64,000 bases of DNA from Rhodospirillales bacterium (GTDB taxonomy: Bacteria > Pseudomonadota > Alphaproteobacteria > Reyranellales > Reyranellaceae). The position numbers and the translations under genes are program-made. Positions 34,234-43,250 of this stretch are shown in pieces; the first letter of the stretch is position 1, and each line of letters begins with the position of its first letter. Below the pieces are notes generated by a model. That model worked only from the letters and a program-made list of their open reading frames with translations, was not told where the DNA came from and did no database searches. Location of the stretch: contig CANIEC010000001.1 of the NCBI GenBank assembly GCA_947466085.1, forward strand, positions 1 through 64,000. Direction: 5' to 3'.

Positions 34234-35253
34234 CTAACCGAAAGCCTCGAAGACTTCGGCAATCGCCGATCGATCGAGACCGGCGCGCAGGCAGGTCTGG
34301 AGCAGGACGCGCGCCTTCAGCGGATTGAGGCGACCACCCCAGATGAGGCCGGCCTTGCGCAGGGCGATCTCCGAACTCGGACCACCATAGGTCTGCCGCA
34401 GCAGCGGTCCGCCGCCGGCGCGCGGCGACACGACGGTGGGAATGATCTCGGCCAGTTGTCCCACCAGCGAGGCGACCCGTTCGGGAACATGACCGCCGCC
34501 CATCGCGCCGACGACGACACCGCGATAGCCGAGTTGGTCGCGATGATCGACCATCGCCTCGAGAATGTACCCCGGCTCGTCGAGCCCGAACCACAGAAGC
34601 GCCACCGGCTGCTCCCGCCCCTCAAGCGCTCCGCCCAACCGCTTGCGGGCGGCTTCGACCGGAGCGCGCACCGGCAGCGACAGTGGCACGACCCTGTCCT
34701 CGACCAGCGCCGCCAGCGGGCCGGTCTGAGGCGAGGCGAAAGCGTTGAGCCGCGTCGGATGGATCTTCAGCACATCGGACGCCGCGTAGATTTCGTCCAG
34801 CATCACCGCAACGACGCCCAGCGCCTTTGCGTGCGCCTTCACCCACGGATCGCAGGCCACGCGCACGGCGGCGAGCAGGTTGCCCGGACCGTCCGGCGAG
34901 GTGAGCGCGGGATTGCGCATCGCGGCCGTCACGATGACTGGAATGTCGCGCTCGACCAGCAGGTCGAGCAGGAAGCTCGTCTCCTCCAGCGTGTCGGTGC
35001 CCTGCGTCACCACCACGCCATCGACGTCGAGCCCCATGATCCTGTTCGCGAGCGCATGGATCTGGTCGAAGGACAGCGAATGGCTGCCGACCCTCGACAC
35101 CGTCTCCGCGCGAATGTCGGCGAGCCCGGCCAGCAGCGGAACGGCCGCGACGAGATCGTCGGCGCCCAATCCCATCTGCATCGCGCCGGAAGCATCCGGT
35201 GCCGTCGCGATGGTGCCACCGAGGGCCAGGATCTGGATGCGCGGAAGGGTCAT
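34234..35253 (-). CDS. L-asparaginase/glutaminase-type amidohydrolase
   Basis: A 339-aa enzyme of the bacterial type II/type I asparaginase family. The first Thr is in LALGGTIAT and the second Thr-Asp in VVTQGTDTLEET, with SPDGPGNLLAA following. The C-terminal domain has the usual GVVVGAMGGGHVP. It should release ammonia from asparagine or a related amide. No signal peptide, so it is cytosolic. The ATG overlaps the stop of the exported protein gene by ATGA, tying it to the hydantoinase operon. Confidence 0.88.
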   Translation of the reverse strand: MTLPRIQILALGGTIATAPDASGAMQMGLGADDLVAAVPLLAGLADIRAETVSRVGSHSLSFDQIHALANRIMGLDVDGVVVTQGTDTLEETSFLLDLLVERDIPVIVTAAMRNPALTSPDGPGNLLAAVRVACDPWVKAHAKALGVVAVMLDEIYAASDVLKIHPTRLNAFASPQTGPLAALVEDRVVPLSLPVRAPVEAARKRLGGALEGREQPVALLWFGLDEPGYILEAMVDHRDQLGYRGVVVGAMGGGHVPERVASLVGQLAEIIPTVVSPRAGGGPLLRQTYGGPSSEIALRKAGLIWGGRLNPLKARVLLQTCLRAGLDRSAIAEVFEAFG

Positions 35254-35777
35254 GACAAAAGCCTCAGGGAACGGAAGAAGCGCTCGGCTTCGGGCGCGCG
35301 CATCGCATCGGCCGGCGCGAGATAGCCGAGCGAGACATAGCGGCGCCCCTTCAGAAGAACGAGCTGGCGCAGCGCGTTGCCGCCCGCGAGCGGCCCGATC
35401 GATTCGACCGCCGGCGCGCCCTGCACCGTCTTCCAGTCGACGCTGGTCCACTTGGCCCCGGCCAGGCGCAGCGCCCGATCGTCGAGGGCGGACTGCAGGT
35501 TGAGCCCGGGTTGGCGCACGTCGACGTCGGCGGGATAGAGCGCGCTCTGCGCCACGAACGAGAGGCGGCGATATTCGAGACTGTAGGAGTGATAGACGAA
35601 CGGCGTGCCACCAGCAGACACCGTGTCGAGCACCTTGTAGACCGGCGCGCCCGGCATCTCGACGAAGAACGACTTGTCGGCCCCTTCGACCGGAAACCAG
35701 GAAGCCGACTGCGCCGCGGCATCGGCCACGAGCAGAACCACAGGCAAGGCCAGGAACGAGCGTCGATAGGCGCTCAT
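35250..35777 (-). CDS. Small exported protein of unknown function
   Basis: A 175-aa protein with a signal peptide (SFLALPVVLLVADAAAQS, residues 1-23). The mature part reads WFPVEGADKSFFVEMPGAP and LRQLVLLKGRRYVSLGYLAP and looks like a single alpha/beta domain. I cannot name a family. It overlaps the hydantoinase B gene and the asparaginase gene by ATGA at each end, so it is translationally coupled to both. Confidence 0.75.
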   Translation of the reverse strand: MSAYRRSFLALPVVLLVADAAAQSASWFPVEGADKSFFVEMPGAPVYKVLDTVSAGGTPFVYHSYSLEYRRLSFVAQSALYPADVDVRQPGLNLQSALDDRALRLAGAKWTSVDWKTVQGAPAVESIGPLAGGNALRQLVLLKGRRYVSLGYLAPADAMRAPEAERFFRSLRLLS

Positions 35778-37471
35778 TCGGCAGCCAGCGCCGGGCCGAA
35801 CTTCTCGCGCGCTTCCGCCGCGCTGTAGTAGCCGCGCGCCACGTCGCGGGCGACTGCCTCGGCGCTGCGCTTCGCGGGATCGCCGAAGCCGCCGCCGCCC
35901 GGAGTGGAGACGCGCACCACGTCGCCGACGCCGATCTCGATATCTTGGTCCTTGGAGAGATGCGGCGGACGATAGGTCTTGCCGCCCCGGTCGACCTGTA
36001 CCGTGTTGGTGCCGCCGGCGCTGCCGCCCAGCGCGCCCTGCGGACCGGTGCGGCCATGGTCCATCACCATCGAGACGCGAGCCTCGCCGCGCCGCAGCTT
36101 GATGGCGTAATTGATGCCGAAGCCGCCGCGGAACTCGCCGGCGCCGCCGGAGCCCTCGCGCAGGGAGAACTCCTCGAACAGCACGGGGTAGAACTGCTCC
36201 AGCACCTCGACCGGCGGCATCTTGGAAATGCCGATGGTCGAGCAGCCGTTGCTCAAGCCGTCGCCGCCCTGGAAGCCGCCATAGCCGCCGCCGGTGAACA
36301 GATACATGATGTAGTTGCGCTTGCGCTCCGGATCGTAGCCGCCGACGCCCAGGTTGCCGGAGGTTCCGGCGGGCGCGGCAAACAGCAGGTCGGGAATGGC
36401 TTTGGTGAGCGCCGCGAACACCGCCTCGGCGATGCGCTGGCTCACCTCGGCCGCACAGCCCGATACCGGACGCGGATACTTCGCATACAGGAAGGTTCCC
36501 TCGGGCTCGACGATGCGCAGCGGCTCGAAGGTGCCGGCATTGATCGGCACGTCGGGAAAGACGTGCTTCACCGCGAGATAGATCGCCGACTTCGTCGTGG
36601 CGATCACGCTGTTCATGGGACCGCGGCAGGGCGGGCTCGATCCTGTCATGTCGAAGGTGAGCTCATCGCCCTTCTTCGTGATCTTCATCCTGATCGTGAG
36701 CGGCTCGTCGACGACGCCGTCGCTGTCGACCTGCGAGGTGCCTTCATAGACGCCGTCGGGAATGTCGACGATCTTGGCGCGCATCTGCCGTTCGGCGCGG
36801 TGCCGCATCTCCGCGATCGCCGCCCGCACCACGTCGGCGCCATAGCGGTCGATCAGCTCGGTGAGCCGCACTTCGCCCGTCGTCAGCGCGGCGGCCTGCG
36901 CCTTGATGTCACCAATGCGCTGATCGGCGATGCGGATGTTGGACATGATGATGGACAGGATCTCCTGGTCCATCTCGCCCTTCTTGAAGAATTTCACGGG
37001 CGGCAGGCGCAGGCCCTCCTGCTCGACCTCGGTGGCGCTGGCGGAGAAACCGCCCGGCACCATGCCGCCGACATCGGGCCAGTGACCGGTATTGGCCAGC
37101 CAGGCGAACAGCTCGCCCTTGTAGAAGAACGGCTTCACGAAGCGCACGTCCATCAGATGGGTGCCGCCGAGATAGGGGTCGTTGACGATGAACACATCGC
37201 CCGGATCGACCCTGCCGGCATAATGCGTCTTCACCCGCTCGATCACGGCACGGGTGGAAAACTGCATGGTGCCGACGAAAACCGGCAGGCCGAGCTCGCC
37301 CTGGGCGATCAGCGAGCCGTCGACGGTGTCGTAGATGCCGTCGGAGCGGTCCATACCCTCCGAGATCACCGGCGAGAAGGCCGCGCGTACGAAGGCCAGG
37401 TCCATCTCGTTGCAGACCTGGACCAGGCCGTTCTGGATGACTGTCAATGTGACGGGATCGAGGTTCGACAT
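35774..37471 (-). CDS. Hydantoinase B / oxoprolinase beta family protein
   Basis: A 565-aa protein of the HyuB family (DPVTLTVIQNGLVQVCNEMD, VFIVNDPYLGGTHLMDV, GGGYGGFQGGDGLSNG, TPGGGGFGDP). Partners HyuA and HyuB hydrolyse hydantoins or 5-oxoproline with ATP. Here only B is present: no HyuA-like gene lies within several kb on either side. A start at 37471 matches the family N-terminus; a longer frame to 37495 is less likely. It leads an operon with an exported protein and an asparaginase. Confidence 0.9.
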   Translation of the reverse strand: MSNLDPVTLTVIQNGLVQVCNEMDLAFVRAAFSPVISEGMDRSDGIYDTVDGSLIAQGELGLPVFVGTMQFSTRAVIERVKTHYAGRVDPGDVFIVNDPYLGGTHLMDVRFVKPFFYKGELFAWLANTGHWPDVGGMVPGGFSASATEVEQEGLRLPPVKFFKKGEMDQEILSIIMSNIRIADQRIGDIKAQAAALTTGEVRLTELIDRYGADVVRAAIAEMRHRAERQMRAKIVDIPDGVYEGTSQVDSDGVVDEPLTIRMKITKKGDELTFDMTGSSPPCRGPMNSVIATTKSAIYLAVKHVFPDVPINAGTFEPLRIVEPEGTFLYAKYPRPVSGCAAEVSQRIAEAVFAALTKAIPDLLFAAPAGTSGNLGVGGYDPERKRNYIMYLFTGGGYGGFQGGDGLSNGCSTIGISKMPPVEVLEQFYPVLFEEFSLREGSGGAGEFRGGFGINYAIKLRRGEARVSMVMDHGRTGPQGALGGSAGGTNTVQVDRGGKTYRPPHLSKDQDIEIGVGDVVRVSTPGGGGFGDPAKRSAEAVARDVARGYYSAAEAREKFGPALAAE

Positions 37472-37550
37472 GTGCGAATCACTAGCACAGCCCATGCCTC
37501 ACTGCGCTATGATGGCCGTCAAATCCCCCACTTTTTGAAGCGGAATTCCC

Positions 37551-39887
37551 ATGAACGCGCCCCTCGATGCGGACAACCTCGATTTGATGAAATTCGGCGT
37601 AGGCCAGCCGGTGCCGCGCCAGGAGGACCCGACCCTGCTGCAAGGTCAGGGCCGCTACACCGACGATCTCAACCTCCCCGGCCAGGCCTATGCGGTGATG
37701 GTCCGCAGCCAGGTGGCGCACGGTCTCCTGAAGGGCATCGACGCCGAGGAAGCGCGCTCCATGCCGGGCGTGCTTGGGATCTGGACTGGGGCCGATCTCA
37801 ACGCCGCCGGTTACGGCGCGCTGAAGACGGTGATGATGGTGCCCAACCGCGACGGCTCGCAGATGAAGACGCCGACGCGCTATTCGCTGGCCACCGACAA
37901 GGTGCGCTTCGTTGGCGATCCGGTGGCCTTCGTCGTCGCCGAGACCCAGGCGCAGGCCCGGGATGCGGCCGAAGCGGTCGTGCTCGACATCGAAGCCCTG
38001 CCCGCCGTGACCGAGGCGCGCGCCGCCGCCCAGCCCGGCGCGCCGACCGTGTTCGACGACGTGCCGGACAATGTCTGCGCCGACTTCCAGTTCGGCGACA
38101 GCGCGAAAGTAGCCGAAGCCTTCGCCAGGGCCGCGCACGTGACGAAGCTGCACATCGTCAGCAACCGCATCGTCGTCTGCGCCATGGAGCCGCGCACGGC
38201 GATCGGCCACTACGACAAGGAGACTGATCGCTCGACGCTCTATGCCGGCTGCCAGGGCGTGTTTGGCTTGAAGAACCAGATGGCCGCGCTGCTGGGCATC
38301 AAGCCCGCGCAGATGCGCGTCGTCACCGGCAATGTCGGTGGCTCGTTCGGCATGAAGGGCTCGCCCTATCCCGAATATGCCGGCCTCTTCCATGCCTCGA
38401 AGATCCTCGACCGTCCGGTGAAGTGGACCGACGACCGCTCGGGCAGCTTTCTCAGCGACCAGCACGGGCGTGACCACGATTTCGACGCCGAGTTGGCCCT
38501 CGACAAGGACGGCACCTTCCTCGCCGTGCGGCTCAAGGGCTACGCCAACCTCGGCGCCTATCTCTCCAACGTCGGCGCGGCCATGGGCGCGCTCGGCGTC
38601 TCGCGCAATCTCGCCGCGGTCTACCGCACGCCGCTGATCGAGGTGCAGACCAAGGTGGCCTTCACCCACACCTCGCCGATCGGCGCCTATCGCGGCGCCG
38701 GCCGGCCCGAGGCCAACTATTTCATGGAGCGCCTGATCACCACCGCCGCCCGCGAAATGGGGCTCGACCAGATGGAGATGCGCCGGCGCAATCACATCAA
38801 GCCCGAGGAGATGCCCTACAAGACCGCGTCGGGCACGACCTACGACAGCGGCGAGTTCACCGTGCTGCTCGACAAGGCGCTGGAGCTGGCGGACGTGTCG
38901 GGCTTCGCCGCTCGCAAGCAGGAGAGCGCCAGCCGCGGCAAGCTGCGCGGGCTCGGCATCGGCGACTATCTCGAAGTGACGGCGCCGCCCACGAACGAGA
39001 TGGGCGGTCTCCGCTTCGAGGAGAACGGCGACGTCACGATCATCACCGGCACGCTGGACTACGGTCAGGGCCACTGGTCGGCGTTCGCACAGGTGCTCAC
39101 GACCAAGCTCGGCATTCCGTTCCACCGGATCAAGCTGAAGCAGGGCGACAGCGACCTGCTGATCGCCGGCGGCGGCACCGGCGGCTCCAAGTCGATCATG
39201 GCCTCGGGCGCGGCGATCGTCGAAGCGTCGGACAAGGTGATCGAAAAGGGCAAGGAGATCGCAGGTGTCGCGCTCGAAGCCTCGGCCGCCGACATCGAGT
39301 TCAAGCTCGGCCGCTTCGAGATCGTCGGCACCGACCGCGGCATCGGCATCCTGGAACTGGCGAGTAAATTGCGCAGCGGCATGAAGCTGCCCGAGGGCGT
39401 GCCCACCACACTCAACGTCAGCCACGTCCACGAGGCGGCGCCGTCGGCCTATCCCAACGGCACCCATGTGGCGGAGGTCGAGATCGATCCCGACACCGGC
39501 CATGTCGAGGTCGTGAAGTACACGATGGTCGGCGACTTCGGCACGGTCATCAATCCGCTTCTGGTCGAGGGCCAGAGCCATGGCGGCGTGGTCCAGGGCA
39601 TCAGCCAGGCGATCTTCGAGCATGTCGTCTACAGCGAGGAAGGCCAGCCGCTGACCGGCAGCTTCACCGACTATGCGATCCCGCGAGCGGGCGATGCCCC
39701 ATCCTTCAAGATCGACTACCATTCGGTGCCGGCCAAGACGAACGTGCTGGGCGCCAAGGGCTGCGGCGAGGCCGGCTGCGCGGGCTCCCTGCCCTCGGTG
39801 ATGAACGCCATCTCCGACGCGCTGGGCGGCAAGCACATCAACATGCCGGCGACGCCCGAGCGCGTGTGGGAGGCGCTGAACGGCTGA
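37551..39887 (+). CDS. Molybdenum hydroxylase (xanthine dehydrogenase family) large subunit
   Basis: A 778-aa molybdopterin-binding subunit. It has PVPRQEDPTLLQGQGRYTDD at the start, the cofactor loops GGSFGMKG and GGGTGGSKS, the active loop GAYRGAGRPEA near residue 380, and catalytic Glu740 in GCGEAGCAG. The AYRGAGR loop marks the form II CoxL group, which lacks the Cys of true CO dehydrogenase, so another aldehyde or heterocycle is the likely substrate. The FeS and FAD subunits are not adjacent, and none is seen in the window. Confidence 0.9.
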   Translation: MNAPLDADNLDLMKFGVGQPVPRQEDPTLLQGQGRYTDDLNLPGQAYAVMVRSQVAHGLLKGIDAEEARSMPGVLGIWTGADLNAAGYGALKTVMMVPNRDGSQMKTPTRYSLATDKVRFVGDPVAFVVAETQAQARDAAEAVVLDIEALPAVTEARAAAQPGAPTVFDDVPDNVCADFQFGDSAKVAEAFARAAHVTKLHIVSNRIVVCAMEPRTAIGHYDKETDRSTLYAGCQGVFGLKNQMAALLGIKPAQMRVVTGNVGGSFGMKGSPYPEYAGLFHASKILDRPVKWTDDRSGSFLSDQHGRDHDFDAELALDKDGTFLAVRLKGYANLGAYLSNVGAAMGALGVSRNLAAVYRTPLIEVQTKVAFTHTSPIGAYRGAGRPEANYFMERLITTAAREMGLDQMEMRRRNHIKPEEMPYKTASGTTYDSGEFTVLLDKALELADVSGFAARKQESASRGKLRGLGIGDYLEVTAPPTNEMGGLRFEENGDVTIITGTLDYGQGHWSAFAQVLTTKLGIPFHRIKLKQGDSDLLIAGGGTGGSKSIMASGAAIVEASDKVIEKGKEIAGVALEASAADIEFKLGRFEIVGTDRGIGILELASKLRSGMKLPEGVPTTLNVSHVHEAAPSAYPNGTHVAEVEIDPDTGHVEVVKYTMVGDFGTVINPLLVEGQSHGGVVQGISQAIFEHVVYSEEGQPLTGSFTDYAIPRAGDAPSFKIDYHSVPAKTNVLGAKGCGEAGCAGSLPSVMNAISDALGGKHINMPATPERVWEALNG

Positions 39888-39950
39888 GCGGCGCCAGCGA
39901 TAATTGCGTCCCGTTGGAGAGACGCCGCTGATCGGCTATGAGCAGGCTCG

Positions 39951-41204
39951 ATGAAGCACAAGCGTCTCTGGTTCTCGGGCATCTTCGTGGCCCTGCTCGT
40001 GGCGGTCACGGTGGCCGGGCTCGAACTGCTCAGCTCCCTCGTCGTGCCGCCCTGGCCGTCGCGTGAGCTGCGGCCGATCGAGGTCTCCAACGCGTCAGTC
40101 GCGAGCACGCTGACCGGCACGCAGCCGGTGCCGACCTACAACAGCTGGGGCATGCGCGACCGCGAGCATCCGCTGCAGAAGTCGGCCGGGACCTTCCGCA
40201 CGGTCCTGGTGGGCGACAGTTTCCTCGAAGGCGCCTTCGTCGAGGAATCGGTCGGCATGAAGCTCGAGGCGCTGTGGCGGTCGGAAGGCCACCGCGACTG
40301 GGAGGTGACTACGCTGGGCATCTCCGCGACGGGTCCCCCTCAATACTACTACCGCATCCGCAACATCGCCCTGTCGCTGCAGCCGGATGCGCTGGTCCTC
40401 ATGTTCTTCTCGGGCAACGACTTCGTGTCCGACGCGCTCTCACCGTGGCGCATCCCGCCGCCCATCGCCGAACGTCCGCAGCCGTCTTGGCTCGGGGCGG
40501 TGGCGCCCCGCCTCACCTGGCTGCTGGTCAACCGGCTCGGCCTGTCGGAGTTCGGTCGCGGCAACAAGGCTCCGCCGGACGAGGCGCAGAAGATCATCAA
40601 GCTGCCGCGTGCCGATCGCCTCGATGCCATGGTCCGGCTGGTCAAGACCTACTATTACCCGGACAAGGACGAGAAGGTCATTCGCGAGATCCTGTCGCGC
40701 GGCGGCGACACGTTCTGGGACCGGCTCGAACCGCGTGACCGCGACGAGGAATACATCCAGGCCTGGTGGCTCGCCAGCATGGTCGACTGGGAGACCGCCA
40801 CCTGGACGATCCCGCTGACCCCGGCGGAGCTCGAACAATCCGTGGACAGAAAGGCGATCGCCGCGACCATGACCTGGTTGCTGGGCGCCCGCGACCTGGC
40901 GCGGGAACGCGGCATCGAGTTCGTGGTCGCCCTGGCCCCGGTGGGCATCGTCGATCCCAGCTACGCCGAGTTCTGGGCGCCCTGGCCGAAGTACATGAGC
41001 TACCCGAAGCAGCGAGCCCTCATGCACCGCATCCTGCGCAAGGAGCTGGAAGCGCAGGGGATCAAGGTCGTCGACCTCGAGGATGATTTCAAAGGCGTGT
41101 CGAACACCTACCGGGTGTCCGACGGTCACTGGACCGAGCTCGGCACCGTGATCGCCGCCAAGCGCCTTGCGGCGGCGCTCGGGAAGATGCGGGAGGCTCG
41201 CTAG
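39951..41204 (+). CDS. SGNH/GDSL-type hydrolase with N-terminal membrane anchor
   Basis: A 417-aa protein with one N-terminal hydrophobic segment (FSGIFVALLVAVTVAGLELL) and an SGNH domain: block I GDSFLEGAF with the Ser, FFSGNDFVSD with the Asn of block III and VSDGHWTELG with the Asp-His pair. By family an esterase or carbohydrate O-acyl esterase facing the periplasm. Its 3' end is copied at 42814, and a short cousin of its 5' end lies at 42724, so this locus has been duplicated. Confidence 0.82.
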   Translation: MKHKRLWFSGIFVALLVAVTVAGLELLSSLVVPPWPSRELRPIEVSNASVASTLTGTQPVPTYNSWGMRDREHPLQKSAGTFRTVLVGDSFLEGAFVEESVGMKLEALWRSEGHRDWEVTTLGISATGPPQYYYRIRNIALSLQPDALVLMFFSGNDFVSDALSPWRIPPPIAERPQPSWLGAVAPRLTWLLVNRLGLSEFGRGNKAPPDEAQKIIKLPRADRLDAMVRLVKTYYYPDKDEKVIREILSRGGDTFWDRLEPRDRDEEYIQAWWLASMVDWETATWTIPLTPAELEQSVDRKAIAATMTWLLGARDLARERGIEFVVALAPVGIVDPSYAEFWAPWPKYMSYPKQRALMHRILRKELEAQGIKVVDLEDDFKGVSNTYRVSDGHWTELGTVIAAKRLAAALGKMREAR

Positions 41205-41256
41205 AGCCACCCGCCCCCGAACGTCAGGCCGGCGTGAATATCGGCAGCGGCGGGCC
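41186..41256 (+). repeat. Left copy of a 71-bp direct duplication
   Basis: This stretch contains the final codons and stop of the SGNH gene followed by a fragment of the 3' end of the DUF35 gene; on the minus strand it would read GPPLPIFTPA then stop. It matches 42814-42884 at 66 of 71 positions. It is not followed by the rest of the DUF35 gene, so it is a truncated copy. Confidence 0.85.
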
Positions 41257-41326
41257 AAAGCAGGACCGGGCCCTATGCCTCGACAGGCTGAAGTCGCTGC
41301 GCTAACCCGGCGCGGTGACTTCCGCG

Positions 41327-42727
41327 ATGTCTCCCGACGTCGCCATCCTGGGCTACGGCCCGGTTGGCGCGCTGCTGGCAAACCTGCTGGGCCAGGCTGG
41401 GCTGTCGGTCGCCGTGCACGAGCGCTGCACGGCGATCTATCCGCTGCCGCGCGCGGTGCATTTCGACGGCGAGGTGATGCGGATCTTCCAGTCGGTCGGG
41501 CTGGCGGAGAAGATCGCCGCGATGGCGCGGCCCTCGTCGAAGGGTATGCATTTCGTCAATGCCGACGGCCAAACCTTGATGGTTCGGCGCGGCATCGACG
41601 GACCCGGGCCGCACGGCTGGGCCGGCAATTGGTATTTTCACCAACCGGAGCTCGAGGAAATCCTGCGCGCCGGAGTCGCGCGCTTCCCGAACGTGACGGT
41701 CCATCTCGGTCGCGAGATCGCCGACGTAGGCGAGCTCGACGCCCGCTACATCGTCGGATGCGACGGCGCGCGCTCGCTGGTGCGCCGCGCGATCGGCAGC
41801 CGTCAGGGCGACCTCGGCCTGCACCAGCCGTGGCTGGTGGTCGACCTGCTGTGCAATCCCGACTCGCCGCGGGTGAAGGCGCTGCCCGACCATACCGTCC
41901 AGCTCTGCGATCCGGCGCGGCCGATGACGGTCGTGCATGTCGGCGGCGCGCGGCACCGCTGGGAGATCATGCTGATGCCGGGCGACGATCCGGAGCGACT
42001 GGCCGACCCTGACATATTCTGGCCGATGATGGCGCGCTGGGTCGGGCCCGACGACGCGCAGATCGAGCGCGCCGCCGTCTACACTTTCCATTCGGTCATG
42101 CAGGAGGGCTGGCGCCGGGGAAAGCTGCTGCTTGCGGGGGATGCCTGTCACCAGACGCCGCCCTTCCTCGGCCAGGGGATGTGCGCGGGGATGCGCGACG
42201 CCAGCAACCTCGCCTGGAAGCTCGCCGCCGTGCTGCGCGAGGGCGCGCCCGAGTCGCTGCTCGACACCTACGAGAGCGAGCGCCTGCCGCATGTCCGCGC
42301 CTTCATCGAGCTCGCGGTGAAGCTCGGCGCCGTGCTGCAGGAGACCGATCCCCCCGCCGCCGCGGCGCGTGACGCGCGCTTCGCTGCCGGTGCGCAGATG
42401 TTCGACTTCCCGCAGCCGCAACTCGGGCCGGGCTGCCGCACCGACGCGCCGCCGCCTGTCGGCACGATTTTCCCGCAGCCGCGTCTCGCCGACGGACGGC
42501 TGATGGACGAGGTCATTGGCCAGCGCTTCGCAATCGTCGGCGACGCCGAGATGCTCGCGGGCCTTGAAACCTCAGCCGTCCTGCTGCCGGGCGTTGCAGC
42601 CGACTGGCTGGCGCGTCACGGTTCGCGCGCTGCGATTCTGCGCCCGGATCGCTACGTTTTCGCTCTCGCCGATGACCGCGCGGCGTTGGAAAAACACCAT
42701 CGATCCGCCATGCATTGGAAAGGATGA
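41327..42727 (+). CDS. FAD-dependent aromatic monooxygenase (MhpA-like)
   Basis: A 466-aa class A flavoprotein hydroxylase. FAD is held by GYGPVGALLANLLGQAG and by DACHQTPPFLGQGMCAGMRDA, with the middle VGCDGARSLVRRAI motif. The closest group is 3-(3-hydroxyphenyl)propionate hydroxylase MhpA and related phenol hydroxylases. The start is ATG 41327 or GTG 41315; no clear ribosome site is seen. It lies between the two copies of a 71-bp duplication, and its stop overlaps the ATG of a broken SGNH gene. No ring-cleavage dioxygenase is beside it. Confidence 0.88.
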   Translation: MSPDVAILGYGPVGALLANLLGQAGLSVAVHERCTAIYPLPRAVHFDGEVMRIFQSVGLAEKIAAMARPSSKGMHFVNADGQTLMVRRGIDGPGPHGWAGNWYFHQPELEEILRAGVARFPNVTVHLGREIADVGELDARYIVGCDGARSLVRRAIGSRQGDLGLHQPWLVVDLLCNPDSPRVKALPDHTVQLCDPARPMTVVHVGGARHRWEIMLMPGDDPERLADPDIFWPMMARWVGPDDAQIERAAVYTFHSVMQEGWRRGKLLLAGDACHQTPPFLGQGMCAGMRDASNLAWKLAAVLREGAPESLLDTYESERLPHVRAFIELAVKLGAVLQETDPPAAAARDARFAAGAQMFDFPQPQLGPGCRTDAPPPVGTIFPQPRLADGRLMDEVIGQRFAIVGDAEMLAGLETSAVLLPGVAADWLARHGSRAAILRPDRYVFALADDRAALEKHHRSAMHWKG

Positions 42728-42813
42728 TCCGTCGACGGTTGTGGCTTTGGGGCGCGTATGACGTCCTGCTGACGGCGGTCACCATCGCCGGTCTCGACTT
42801 CATGAACTCCTTC
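42724..42813 (+). pseudogene. 5' remnant of an SGNH hydrolase paralog
   Basis: The 30 codons from the ATG at 42724 read MIRRRLWLWGAYDVLLTAV and a membrane helix like that of the gene at 39951 (shared RLW, LL, AVT, AGL). They then jump directly to the last 18 bp of the SGNH gene, so the whole catalytic part is gone. The frame runs on antisense into the DUF35 gene and is not a sensible protein. The ATG overlaps the monooxygenase stop. Confidence 0.7.
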
Positions 42814-42884
42814 GATGCGGGAGGCTCGCTGGAGCCTCCCGCCACCGAGCGTCAGGCCGGCGTGAACATCGGCAGCGGCGGGCC
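42814..42884 (+). repeat. Right copy of the 71-bp direct duplication
   Basis: It pairs with 41186-41256 (66 of 71 identical). Here the DUF35 side continues into a full gene, while the SGNH side is only the last few codons, with its stop changed (CTAG to CTGG). The two copies therefore each keep a different neighbour intact. Confidence 0.85.
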
Positions 42885-43247
42885 GCCGTCGGTCGGCTTG
42901 AAGACCAGCTTCACCGCCTGCTCGCACTTCAGCGCGTCGAAATCGCAGTCGACGATGTTGGTCAGCATGCGCGGACCTTCGGCCAGGGTAACGTAGCCGA
43001 TCGCGTAGGGCACCGGCGCGCGGCGCATCACGCTGTAGGAATAGATCGTGCCCTTGCCCGACGCCTCGACCCACTCGGTCTTGTCGCTGAAGCAGAACGG
43101 GCAGATCGTGCGCGGATAGTGGTGCGCCTGGCCGCAGCTCGTGCACTTGCGCACCAGCAGCTTGCCCTTGCCGGCGGCGTCCCAGTAGGCCTGCGTCTCT
43201 TCGCTGATGGCGGGAGGCGGCAGCTTGCGTTCCTTGGTCTCGGCCAT
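42852..43247 (-). CDS. DUF35 / Zn-ribbon OB-fold protein, partner of a thiolase-like enzyme
   Basis: A 131-aa protein with a rubredoxin-like zinc ribbon (KCTSCGQAHHYPRTICPFC) followed by an OB fold (GKGTIYSYSVMRR, YAIGYVTLAEGPRMLTNIVD). Such proteins bind acyl-CoA and form complexes with thiolase-fold enzymes, as ChsH2 does with the aldolase Ltp2. It starts 3 bp after the thiolase-like gene stop on the same strand, so the two are almost surely co-expressed subunits. Confidence 0.9.
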   Translation of the reverse strand: MAETKERKLPPPAISEETQAYWDAAGKGKLLVRKCTSCGQAHHYPRTICPFCFSDKTEWVEASGKGTIYSYSVMRRAPVPYAIGYVTLAEGPRMLTNIVDCDFDALKCEQAVKLVFKPTDGGPPLPMFTPA

Positions 43248-43250
43248 GGT

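Noticed and set aside
37551-39887. Carbon monoxide dehydrogenase large subunit
   Set aside because: The active loop is AYRGAGR, without the Cys of form I CoxL, and coxS/coxM are absent.
42724-42996. A genuine small gene after the monooxygenase
   Set aside because: After 30 codons the frame is the antisense of the DUF35 gene and of the SGNH gene end. It is better read as a deletion remnant.
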